From: Thermoanaerobaculia bacterium
Lineage (GTDB): Bacteria; Acidobacteriota; Thermoanaerobaculia; Multivoradales; J023
Reading direction: 5' to 3'
Assembly: GCA_030431255.1 (NCBI GenBank)
Contig: JAUIJL010000023.1
Span: 1-64,000, forward strand
Length of the DNA: 64,000 nt
Below the pieces are notes generated by a model. The model saw only the letters and a list, made by a program, of their open reading frames with translations. It made no database searches and was not told the DNA's origin. Positions within the stretch are counted from its first letter, which is position 1, and every line of letters starts with the position of its first letter. Both the position numbers and the translations under genes were made by a program. This document shows, in pieces, positions 26,701 to 34,300 of this stretch.

Positions 26701-26975
26701 TTCACGGCTCGGCTGAAGCGGCGAAGGCGAACTGGACCTATTTTCAAGGTAAACGGAGGATCCCAACTCCCATAATGCTTCGGCGATACGGCGGAACTTC
26801 AGATCTCGCTACCCTAACGAGTGAAATTTTAGGTCTATCAAAAATGGACTGGAATTCTGGTGATCTATACGCCAAGCTTCCAGCTACAGTTCAGTCTTCC
26901 AAGCGAATTGCTCGAATTGGGAAGTTGCTCGACAGATTCAGCAATGCTTCCTACGATTATAGGCTCTTCATGTGA
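23790..26975 (+). CDS. single-chain SIR2-APAZ-short prokaryotic Argonaute (SPARSA-type defence protein)
   Basis: 1061 residues. N-terminal SIR2 domain (~30-320): FLGAGSSMSSGVPS, WTTNFDGL, LHGDYR (catalytic His) and VNGYSGRDPS. The middle (~340-640) fits the APAZ region. The C-terminal ~370 residues fit a MID-PIWI domain: WRRWRGYESEDEVFDVHDFI, FVGLGYSIDR, HVVLGCSHLYNAQGQ, LPRRVVIHKQTPF and LYAGLGGIEELELLEL. The first PIWI catalytic Asp is replaced (GLGYS where slicers have G-x-D), as expected for inactive short Argonautes. In known SPARSA systems, guide-directed recognition of invader DNA triggers SIR2-mediated NAD+ depletion and abortive infection. Both split and fused forms are known; this is the fused form. 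It sits alone in an integron cassette between attC sites at 23668-23729 and 27015-27074. Confidence 0.88.
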   Translation: MANLQMRSGGISDQGLGGDVPRIEVDKFVRSIGVNKTSPHALFLGAGSSMSSGVPSAESCLWQWKRSIFSTNNPGLEEQVSEISLPAVKNRIDKWLRLNGYLPDEGQDEYSYFIEECLPIADDRRRFFQTWVRRARPHIGYRLLCLLAESEIFRSVWTTNFDGLVARAAADSDLVPIEIGIDCKKRVFRQPERNELLCISLHGDYRYDSLKNTSEELRTQEAALQKSLISTLRTHSLIVNGYSGRDPSVMRALKQAIMQEDVRGKFYWCGFSDEPNDEVANLLTKATKEGKEIFYVPGVAFDDLMSRLALHCLEGAALASARRLLGGNSDSSNVRRSKFSIPQARPTAIIKSNAWSVRCPSEMFEFQLKEWPSEKVWRWLEERTAGHDVVAVPFRKVLALGTLDGVREAFGDQISGEIVRVPIAERDLRFEDGAVNCLLRRALIRSIAATKGLETDGNWRVWERQSTRTEREGNRSYQVHSAAHLALRKIGDQLYLTLDPTVFFPEEGPENADSIRKLRMRILGYQHNDKFNAALNYWRKLLLGKKGSVEFEFPVNSAAFKYTVRSAPAFAAVHQPGRKAVQLSNRFKGLIRHRGIEIPEQPLRFAGGDRPGRDSLPLRGLSQNGPFDGAPTQGSVFNRIKIGVICPKPEAVFLERFLSEASQRHAPLRGSKEEYLVLYGGFEQIYRTPISIPSRSDEFWYTLPEIASNLSDSEGSLELSRQIRDGVSALSSLGHSVILIHTPDRWRRWRGYESEDEVFDVHDFIKAFCIQRGIATQFLDEDTTRYTDKCRVWWWLSVAFYAKAMRTPWVLDGINSETAFVGLGYSIDRHAAKGQHVVLGCSHLYNAQGQGLQFRLSRIEDPIIKNGNPFLSYQDARRLGETIRTLFWESHLKLPRRVVIHKQTPFRKDEQLGLYAGLGGIEELELLELSFDASLRYISSQPTANGIVEGRFPVRRGTTVRLTDHEALLWIHGSAEAAKANWTYFQGKRRIPTPIMLRRYGGTSDLATLTSEILGLSKMDWNSGDLYAKLPATVQSSKRIARIGKLLDRFSNASYDYRLFM

Positions 26976-27014
26976 CGCTTTACAGCCGAGAATATCTTGC
27001 ATGCCTTGAGCGAC

Positions 27015-27074
27015 ATCTAACCCCCGGCTCGAGCGCACGACGCGGCGCCGGCGCTCAGCCGCGAGGCGTTGGGC
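27015..27074 (+). other. attC recombination site of the Argonaute cassette
   Basis: R'' ATCTAAC (27015-27021) and R' GTTGGGC (27068-27074) both fit the consensus RYYYAAC/GTTRRRY. The interior is a GC-rich imperfect hairpin (GGCTCGAGCGC...GCGCTCAGCC). R'' is the exact reverse complement of GTTAGAT at the start of this cassette. Length is 60 bp. Confidence 0.85.
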
Positions 27075-27100
27075 GCCAGGCGGGAAAGTAAGGAATATCA

Positions 27101-27775
27101 GTGCCCATAGACAAGAATGACCTCATCCGCTTGCGCCCCTGCGCCTACCATGTGTGCAGTCACAGGAATCTGCCGTCAATTCGAGCAGCGGGTAGACTAC
27201 TCACCGCGAGTCATCTCCTCAGGAGTTGTTCGCTCCAGCCTGGAGAGAAAAGAATCGGCTCGGTCTCGCTGAGAGGCGCACACGGCGAGGTCGTTCTTAG
27301 AGACCATCGGCCGTTCGCCCTCGGAGCAGTGGACTTTGAAGCAGGATGGGGCGCGAAGGACTATATCGCCGAGCATCTCGACGGGCGGGTCTTCTTCTGG
27401 CCAGGATTCGAGGATCGTCCTATCGCCAGGGGCAGGAAGCACTTCGGGCGCTATTCGAAGATAGAGAAACTGGCGGTGCTTCGTATCACTACACGAGACC
27501 TAATACAGCACAATGAGTCGGTCCCGATGGAGGTGACGAAGTGCAATTCTGGATCTGCGCGGATGCAGAAGGGTCAAAAGGTTCGTCGCGGTCCTTCGAC
27601 CTTCCAGCGTCTCGACGCCGCTCCATGGCGGGCCAGCCAGGTGGTGGAACTTACATTTCAAGACTCGGTAGTTCTACCTGCCGGTACTCAACTAGCATTA
27701 AGCATAGAAGGTCCTTGGGTTTCACTCTGGAGCGGCCAACCCGGCCCTGCACCGGACGACAGAGCCCGCCGGTGA
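27101..27775 (+). CDS. DUF7002-like protein (possible ADP-ribosyltransferase-like fold), cassette gene
   Basis: 224 residues from GTG 27101, with AAGGA about 8 nt upstream. The pattern YHVCSHRNLPSIRAAGRLL near the N-terminus, GRVFFWP in the middle and KLAVLRITTRDLI later resembles DUF7002-type proteins, which share a layout with small ADP-ribosyltransferase-like folds (YHxT, NL-xI-xxGLL, RVFFW). Catalytic function is not established. It lies 27 bp after the Argonaute cassette's attC, as expected for the first gene of the next cassette. A role in defence or as a toxin is an inference from context only. Confidence 0.5.
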   Translation: MPIDKNDLIRLRPCAYHVCSHRNLPSIRAAGRLLTASHLLRSCSLQPGEKRIGSVSLRGAHGEVVLRDHRPFALGAVDFEAGWGAKDYIAEHLDGRVFFWPGFEDRPIARGRKHFGRYSKIEKLAVLRITTRDLIQHNESVPMEVTKCNSGSARMQKGQKVRRGPSTFQRLDAAPWRASQVVELTFQDSVVLPAGTQLALSIEGPWVSLWSGQPGPAPDDRARR

Positions 27776-27835
27776 GGGCCAGAACCTAATGCGGTCTTGT
27801 CCACGAGAGTTTATGTCCCCGGGGAAAAATTCTAG

Positions 27836-28504
27836 ATGACTCAGAATTCTAAGTCTCATTCGGATGAGTACAAAGCTCTAAGGGACGAGATACTGTTCTT
27901 GCTCCGGAGCCGGATTCAGTTTCAGATGCTCCTGGTAGTCGCTCCGGCAGCGCTGTTAGGAACAGCTCTGTCGCTGCCGGAGCCCGATCCTTTACTCTAT
28001 CTGGCTCCGGCCCTGATTGCACTTCCAGTAGTTGTCCGGCACTCCAGCCTGACGAAGCTCATGACTAGAAATGACACTTATCTAATGGTCTTTCATGATG
28101 TGGCCGGGAATGGTTCAACCTGGGAAACACGCCTTGCTGAATTAGAAGGCAAAGGGCGGCAGAGCTGGTCGAGTCTTCTTGCTCAGGGTTTTTTGAGCTT
28201 TCCGATGGTCTTGGCTGGCATCTATCTGCTCGTGTGCCTCTTCCTCTACAGAGACTACTGGCCTGGCTCTGGTCCTCTCCAGAGTATGGCTCCACTGATC
28301 GTCCTGTTTTTCTATCTCTTGTGCGGTGTTCATGCGGTCAACGCAGTGCGCTCGTTCGGTGGTTTATTGAGGGACTGGAAACAGGTTGCAGAAAAAGAGC
28401 AGCGTGATCCTTCCGGTGAGGGAGCTAGCTTGATGGCTGCCTCAATTGGAGAGGGCGGAATGTGCGAGGGAGCGAATTCCATAAGTGAGTCTGGTAGTCA
28501 ATGA
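27836..28504 (+). CDS. small membrane protein of unknown function, cassette gene
   Basis: 222 residues. A charged start (SHSDEYKALRDEILFLLRSR) leads into membrane segments at MLLVVAPAALLGTALSL, LLYLAPALIALPVVV, FPMVLAGIYLLVCLFLY and APLIVLFFYLLCGVHAV, with a polar C-terminal tail. The coiled N-terminus followed by four membrane segments is a frequent plan for membrane effectors or cassette-borne membrane proteins, but I do not recognise the family. It lies 60 bp after the DUF7002-like gene, possibly in the same cassette, and is followed by an attC-like hairpin. Confidence 0.6.
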   Translation: MTQNSKSHSDEYKALRDEILFLLRSRIQFQMLLVVAPAALLGTALSLPEPDPLLYLAPALIALPVVVRHSSLTKLMTRNDTYLMVFHDVAGNGSTWETRLAELEGKGRQSWSSLLAQGFLSFPMVLAGIYLLVCLFLYRDYWPGSGPLQSMAPLIVLFFYLLCGVHAVNAVRSFGGLLRDWKQVAEKEQRDPSGEGASLMAASIGEGGMCEGANSISESGSQ

Positions 28505-28508
28505 ACCG

Positions 28509-28565
28509 CAATCCAGCAGTTCCAGACGCAAGCGCTTCGCGCTGCGCTGAACCGCATCACGATAT
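28509..28565 (+). other. degenerate attC-like hairpin
   Basis: The segment aligns with the cassette 1 attC (CCGCA, CCAG, TTCCAG.CGCA.GCGCT.CGCGC.GCGCTGAA), so it is probably an attC. However, the R' position reads ACGATAT instead of GTTRRRY, and no R'' matching TTGGGC was found. It is likely a mutated, recombination-poor site. Confidence 0.4.
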
Positions 28566-28598
28566 GCGGAGTGGACCTCACGTGAGGCGTGGAGACGT

Positions 28599-29456
28599 AT
28601 GAGATCGAAGCCCTATTACTCGATGAGGACGGGGAAGAATCCTACCCCTGCTCGTTTTGACTTGCCTGCAGCGCGGGACATGTTTCAAAAACTCTTCCTC
28701 TACTTTGAAGACGAAGGTTATTTTCAAGAAGCTCTGGGATATGAGTGTGTAGACGAAGGGTTCGTCCCGGGCTCGCTCGGCGCTGATCTCCAAGGTACCG
28801 TTCTTCTTGAACTACGCAAAGAAAATTTGACGCCAATTCGAGATCGGATATTCGAATACTCAGAAGAAGATCTATTCGATATGGTCGAGTTTCTCTACGA
28901 TCATTGTTCGAAGCCGACACAGCGGCATTTCCACAATTTCAACAACTGCGGATGGCACTGCCAGGCGTTTGACAGCGACGTTGGTCGCGAGGAGTTCCGG
29001 CAGAAAACAAACAGAGTCTTGGCTTTGTACGAGGATGGATTCGAACTAGACAATGAAGGTGAGATTTTGGCGCTAGCAGAACAAGGGCTTGAAGAACTCT
29101 TTGACTCTCCGCTGCCGACCTCTGACCCGGACAATATAGGGGCTCGCGTTGACGCTGCTATCAGGAAATTTCGCCGCTATCGCTCTTCAGTAGAAGATCG
29201 CCGAGATGCAATTCGGGACCTTGCGGATGCTTTGGAGTACCTAAGGCCTCAGCTAAAGCAGGTCCTCTATAGACGGGATGAGGCTGACCTTTTCGATATC
29301 GCCAACAACTTTGGCATCAGGCATCATGAACCCAAGCAAAAGACCAAATACGACAAATCTATCTGGTACGATTGGATGTTCTATTACTATCTCGCGACTA
29401 TTCATGCTTCGGTCCGGTTGGTCGAACGAAAGGAAGCGCAAACTGACCCAGCCTGA
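28599..29456 (+). CDS. unknown protein, probable cassette gene (285 aa)
   Basis: No family recognised. The protein is soluble, acidic and rich in aromatic residues, with a mostly helical look. A central block carries HFHNFNNCGWHCQAFD, and the C-terminus carries NNFGIRHHEPKQKTKYD then YDWMFYYYLATIHASVRLVE. The final helix with H and R residues is reminiscent of HEPN- or Abi-type phage-exclusion proteins, but a clear R-x4-6-H motif was not identified. Orientation and composition match the cassette genes before it, and an attC-like hairpin lies 33 bp upstream. No attC was found after its stop, so the array border is uncertain. Confidence 0.5.
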   Translation: MRSKPYYSMRTGKNPTPARFDLPAARDMFQKLFLYFEDEGYFQEALGYECVDEGFVPGSLGADLQGTVLLELRKENLTPIRDRIFEYSEEDLFDMVEFLYDHCSKPTQRHFHNFNNCGWHCQAFDSDVGREEFRQKTNRVLALYEDGFELDNEGEILALAEQGLEELFDSPLPTSDPDNIGARVDAAIRKFRRYRSSVEDRRDAIRDLADALEYLRPQLKQVLYRRDEADLFDIANNFGIRHHEPKQKTKYDKSIWYDWMFYYYLATIHASVRLVERKEAQTDPA

Positions 29457-30046
29457 CTGTCCCACCATTTCAACTCCGCTTACCTTGGAACGTTGGGCGG
29501 CGGCCGCGGCGTTGCGGGTAGCCGGCAAAGAAGTGGAGCTCGAATGGCCTTCCAATTGATCGGCCCGAACACCATGGCCTCAATTGACGACCAAGGGGTG
29601 GAGATCTTCGAGTTACCGGATCGGTATGGCGAGCCGGTAGCATTTCTTCCTCGGCTCCAGGCTTTGTTCTACGAGTCATAGTCCATCCAGGCTTCGAGCG
29701 TCGCGCAGCTCCGGGATGAGGTCGAGCGGCTGAGGTCCAAACGGCGCGACGAGATCGGGGAGCCCACCAAAAGGCGAAAGGGCCTTCATTCGTCGGCAAT
29801 CGCTGGTCAACCCGGCTTGCTGGAGCGCTTCCTTCTAGAAGACCCGGCGTACCGGACGCTCTCTTCCATGCTCACGGTATGCGAAGACTGCCTCGAGTCC
29901 GGTGTCGGTGTGGCCTGCGAAGGGGACTAGACATTGCCGCAGCAAGCTCGCCAGTCGGTCTGCCGCGCCGCCCAACCAGGCGCTCCAAGGGACACCGCTC
30001 GGTGTCGGCACGGCGGTCAGCTTGGGCGTAGAACATCCGTGAATTC
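29457..30046. other. 590 bp without an intact gene, probably decayed sequence
   Basis: Short frames only. One plus-strand frame reads MAFQLIGPNTMASIDDQG to a stop, then VAQLRDEVERLRSKRRDE onward to a TAG at ~29929. The coiled-coil-like run looks like a piece of a larger coding region but cannot be assigned. A consensus-like GTTGGGC (29492) and GCCCAAC (29970) occur, without a convincing attC hairpin. Confidence 0.4.
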
Positions 30047-30703
30047 ATGACGAAACCACGTGGCGTCCAGGGTCTACGTCTGGTCTGTTCTGCCTCGGTA
30101 GACGTCGTAGCAGGAGATGGTGCGCCAATCCTTGTTCATAGTAGCCTCGAAGCAACGCGTTCCGACTTCGAAGTCTTATTCGGTGGGCTGTTCAACCGCT
30201 GGCACGACTGCTTTGTGGTCAATTCGTTCTATAAGTCCTACCTGGCCGACGGGACGCTGGAAGACTCTACAGATGACCTGAAGGTTTCGTATGGCTCAGG
30301 AAGCATTCACAGTATCGACCACGAATCCGGCTTGGTGATCCTCCACGGCAGCTCACTGCCTCGGTGGGCAATGCATTGCGGAGGCGAGTGGTGGCAGCTA
30401 CTGATTCTCGAAAGCGTGATTCCGTTTGAGGAGATCTCGCAGATTTATTTCGGCGGCGAATCTTATCTCGGCTCGGGTCGGTGGCCATCCGAGCTTCGCT
30501 GTGTGCCGGCTGAGTGGGATGACACCTTCTGGCAGTTCTTCAGCAGAGACCGAAGTGAGATCGAGTATCTCAAGAATGTGCATCGGGAGGATCCACGGAT
30601 TGAGCTCTTTGCTTCCGACATCCGAAGCGAATACCCACATCCGAGCGGGCAGCCGCTGAGAAGGATCTGGCCTGTTCTAGATGACTCTACAGAGGGTGAG
30701 TAG
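30047..30703 (+). CDS. unknown soluble protein (218 aa)
   Basis: ATG 30047 opens MTKPRGVQGLRLVCSASVDV. The sequence has mixed alpha/beta character with several Trp-rich stretches (GGEWWQLLILESVIPFEEI, WDDTFWQFFSRDRSEIEYL). No signal peptide, membrane segment or known motif was found. It stands alone: decayed DNA lies before it, and a strong bidirectional hairpin (30795-30830) separates it from the convergent RHS toxin/immunity pair. Codon use resembles the cassette genes more than the core genes, so it could be another acquired gene. Confidence 0.5.
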   Translation: MTKPRGVQGLRLVCSASVDVVAGDGAPILVHSSLEATRSDFEVLFGGLFNRWHDCFVVNSFYKSYLADGTLEDSTDDLKVSYGSGSIHSIDHESGLVILHGSSLPRWAMHCGGEWWQLLILESVIPFEEISQIYFGGESYLGSGRWPSELRCVPAEWDDTFWQFFSRDRSEIEYLKNVHREDPRIELFASDIRSEYPHPSGQPLRRIWPVLDDSTEGE

Positions 30704-30794
30704 GGGTGCTCTTCAGACGCCGGCTGGGACCGACACTGCACGGTGGTCGAGCGTGGACAAGACTCAGGGAAATAGAAACCGAAGCGTCGAAAGC

Positions 30795-30830
30795 GAAACG
30801 TCTCCGATCCGTCGGTAGATCGGAGACGTT
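30795..30830. terminator. bidirectional hairpin terminator
   Basis: Perfect 14-bp stem AAACGTCTCCGATC / GATCGGAGACGTTT with an 8-nt loop, placed between two convergent genes (stops at 30703 and 30852). The A-rich 5' edge and T-rich 3' edge let it act in both directions. Confidence 0.75.
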
Positions 30831-30851
30831 TTGGGTTCCGTGATCGTCGAC

Positions 30852-31370
30852 TCAGCGGACGCCGGCCCGGGAGCTCAAAGCTCCGAAGCACCAATCCCGA
30901 ATCCGGGTTTGCTCTTCGACCGGCACCGGATCCGACCAACCTCGGCCGCGGTCCGGTTTCGGTGAGGGAAAGAGCTCGGCGAAGGGCGGTGCCGCGACAC
31001 CGGCGGCCCCGAGCAATTCGAGGCTCTGGTGTAGGAATCGCAGCGGTAGGTCGGTATCGGCGCCGTACATATCCGCCATCCCGATTTCCACCACCCGGTC
31101 GACCAAGGTCTCGAGCTCATGGGCCAGGCCCGGCGCTAGGGCCGCCCGGAGCTCGGCCGGCAGCGGATCGCCTCGCCCCGGCAACGCCAGGCCGGCGCCG
31201 GCCGCCTCCCAAGCCCCCAGGTCGTCGGCCGTCAACACCTGCACGAGGTGGTCGACGAGCTCCAGCACCGGCTGGGCATCGATGTCCTTGACGGAACAGA
31301 AGCGAGCCAGGCACGCGGCTCCGTAGGCCTGCATTTCCCGGGTCGATAAGGCTTCGAGCTTCGCGTCCAT
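30852..31370 (-). CDS. candidate immunity protein for the RHS toxin
   Basis: 172 residues, starting MDAKLEALSTREMQAYGAAC. It is helical and acidic, with no signal peptide or known motif. The gene begins 3 bp after the stop of the large RHS toxin on the same strand, which is the standard position of the cognate immunity gene in polymorphic toxin systems; such proteins bind and block the C-terminal toxin domain. The assignment rests on position, size and acidity, not on family recognition. The transcript would end at the hairpin at 30795-30830. Confidence 0.6.
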   Translation of the reverse strand: MDAKLEALSTREMQAYGAACLARFCSVKDIDAQPVLELVDHLVQVLTADDLGAWEAAGAGLALPGRGDPLPAELRAALAPGLAHELETLVDRVVEIGMADMYGADTDLPLRFLHQSLELLGAAGVAAPPFAELFPSPKPDRGRGWSDPVPVEEQTRIRDWCFGALSSRAGVR

Positions 31371-31373
31371 GGC

Positions 31374-34300
31374 TCATTGTCCTTTCAAGCTCACGTCGAA
31401 GGTGTCCAACAACTGTTTGCACACGTTGCACGGAGGTTTGGGAGTACCGTGCAGCCCCGTGGTGCTGCCCGCCCCGCGGACGTTGACCACCTCGATGGTC
31501 GCGCCCTTGGTGTCGACCCCTTTGTTCAACGCCCGGGCGATGCAATTGGCCTCCGCACATTGGCCGCCGAATTTGTTGGACGGAATATTCTCCAGGGCTT
31601 CCTGCACCTTGGAGTGGGTCACCCCACCCTGGTTGCGTCCGACGACGACTCGGCCGTCCTTCGCTTTCAGCACCGCCACGGTATTCGGTCTCTTCGACGC
31701 CGGCAACTTTTGGGCTTTGTCCGCCAATCGCTTGGCCGCGCTGGCGCGGCGAGCGGCTTGCACGGTTTTCACACCCCGTTGCAGGATTTTGAAGGCGCCG
31801 AATCCCGTGGCACCCACCACGGCACCGCTGACGAAGGCCTTGCCGGTGCCCTTGAACGCCGAGTCGCCGCTGATGACGTTGAGGGCCACTTGGAAACCCG
31901 CGTCCGCGACGCCTCCCAGGAGAGCCGTGGCGAGGAAGCCGGCCTCACCGTCCGGATCGACCCGACCGATGGGGTTGTTGCCGACATAGGTGTAGAGATT
32001 CCACCCGTCTTTGCCCTGATGGTCGACGGAAGCGAAACGACCGAAGGGGAAGAGATAGGTGCGGCCCATCATGTAGTCGGTCAGGTTGTGCGGATCCCGC
32101 TCGTGACCGGTGAACTTCACCGTGGGCTCGTCGTCGCCGCTGCTCGAGGACACCCCCGTCCCGTAGGGATAGAAGTGACGCCAACCCCGGCGCACGCCCG
32201 CCTGATCGGTGATCGCCCGCGGGCTGCCGAGATGGTCGGAATGGAAGAAGCGCTGGGTGCCGTTGCGCGAGCGCGTGGCGATCAGCCCTTGCTCGCCGTA
32301 GATGAAGTCCTTCTCGAAGACCCAAGCTTCGCCCGGATCCGCCGGGCTGTTGTACGGTCCCCAACCGTTGACCTTGTATTCCCGCAGCACCCGACCTTCG
32401 AGATCGCGGAATTTGAAGGTCCGCTCGGCGGTGGTGCCGTCGAAAATGATCAGCCGTCGCTCGCCGGGGCCGAAGCCGTAGAGGTGGGTGGACTCTTGGC
32501 CGGCGACCTGATTGTCGAATTGGACTTGTTGGTTGAGGGCGTCGTATTGCATCCGGTACAGGACCGGCGAGCCGACGGTGGTCATATTGCCCGCGGCGTC
32601 GTAAGTGATGCCGGTGGACATGCGGTTGGTGGCGGTGTTGGCGTCGCGGGGGATCCAAGCGTTGCCGTTTTGTCGCAGGCTGCGGATGTTGTCCGCGGCG
32701 TCGTAGGTATACTCCTCCCGGAATCCGGCGCCGGCTTGGGCGACGGTGCCGTAGAGCAATCGATTGGCTCGGTCGTAGTAGTAGCGATCCGCGCCGATCT
32801 GCCAGATGTTGCCGGCCGCGTCGTAACCGAAGCTGCCGGAGTCGTAGACCGTGGTCGCTCCTTTGACGTACCGCAGCCGAGCGTGGCGGACCATGCCGTT
32901 GGTGCCTTGGTCGAAGATGCCGTCGACCCCGTTGGAGTAGTCGAGCCGCGACGGTTGCAGGTTGGGGTGATAGCTGTACTCGGCCCACGGACCGAGGCTG
33001 GAGCTCACGCGCCGCGGCAATCCCTGGTTGTAGGTCCGGGACACGGTGTGGCTCGGCGCCGGGATGTCGTTGGAGCCGTCGTTACAGAAGCGACGTCCGT
33101 TTTGCGGCGTGGTCTCACACACCGGGTAGCCGAAGCTGGTGGGATTGCCCAACGGGTCGTAGGCGAAGGTTTGAGAGAAGAAAACGTTGTAGCGATCGTC
33201 ACCGGGCTCGGTGAGATATTGCAGCTGCGTGGTTTTCTTCGACGCCTTACCCAACTTGCCGCGATATTCATATTCCTCGTAAATCGCCCAATCGGAAGGC
33301 CCGCCGGCCGGGTAGTTGTGGCGGATCTCACGGATGAGCTTGCCTTTTTGATAATTGCTGCCGGAGTTGGCGCTCGCCCACACGAAGTTGCGCCAATCCC
33401 TGCCGCCGGAGGTCTCTTCGATCAACGTCAGGCGGCCGGCGTCGTCGTAGCGATAGGTCAGGTCGCGTCCGCCGTCCTGCACCCGACGCGGATTGCCGAA
33501 CGCATCCGGCTGGAAGGTGATGTAACCGTTGCCGCTCGCGCCGACTTCGGGGTGGCGCTCGCTGAGCAACAAGCTGCGGGCGTCGTAGGTGTAGAAGCGG
33601 GTCTGGTTGATCCCGCCGCCGGTGCGCACCGCCTTGATTTTCTGGTCGTAGGGGTCGAAGGTGAAGGTGGTGGCATAGAGCGGATTCGACGATTGGGTGA
33701 TGCGCCCACGGCTGTCGAAGGTCGTGGTCGTGGTCACCGCGGTGGTGCCGCCCAAGGACGTACGCACGTTGACCCGGCTGCTCATCGCCCGCACGCCGTT
33801 GTAGGTGCGGTTTTCCACCTGACCGTCCGGCGCCTTGACCCGCCCGGGTCGACCGAAGGCGTCGTGCAACGAATACACCGTGGCGTGGTTGGTGTTGACG
33901 CTGCTCTTATTCTGCAGGGTGGTGACGCGGGTCACCGCCCCCAGGGCGTCGTAGAAGGTTTTTTGTTCCGACTCCGCCCACGACGCGTTGCCCGTCGGTC
34001 GGCGCGTGATCTTGCGGGTCGGTCGACCGAAGCCGTCGTAGACCTGCGTGTCTAGGGTCATCAAGGTGGAGCCGTTTTCCCGACGGATGTCCATGGACGG
34101 ATCGGCGCCGGCGGGGTTGCGGTAGACGTAAACGGTCTTCGCCTCACCCAGGGTCGATTCCGGCACGCTCGACGTCAGGCGGCCGAGCTGATCGAAGGAG
34201 TGGGTGGTGCGTTGATCCGCGGGATTGAAGGTCACATTGGGCAAGCCCGTATTGCGGTCGATGGTCGCCCGATAGGAATAGGGGAAACCCGAGATGCGCG

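Larger units (their letters stand above)
22454..27074 (+). mobile_element. integron-type gene-cassette array 1 (two well-bounded cassettes, probably more downstream)
   Basis: Cassette 1 runs from the attI-like crossover (22453/22454) to attC at 23668-23729 and carries the sigma-nuclease fusion. Cassette 2 starts TTAGAT (23724) and ends at attC 27015-27074, whose R'' ATCTAAC is the exact reverse complement of GTTAGAT; it carries the SIR2-APAZ-PIWI gene. The next cassette starts TTGGGC (27069) with a DUF7002-like gene, but its own attC was not found intact. All genes are on the plus strand and visibly less GC-biased than the flanking core genes. No intI gene is seen, so this resembles a cassette cluster lacking an integrase. 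Confidence 0.7.

Noticed and set aside
27776-27835. attC between the DUF7002-like gene and the membrane protein gene
   Set aside because: GCCAGAAC and GTTTATG were considered as boxes, but no stem joins them.
29492-29976. A further cassette bounded by GTTGGGC (29492) and GCCCAAC (29970)
   Set aside because: The boxes are complementary, but neither is part of a convincing attC hairpin, and the frames between them are broken.
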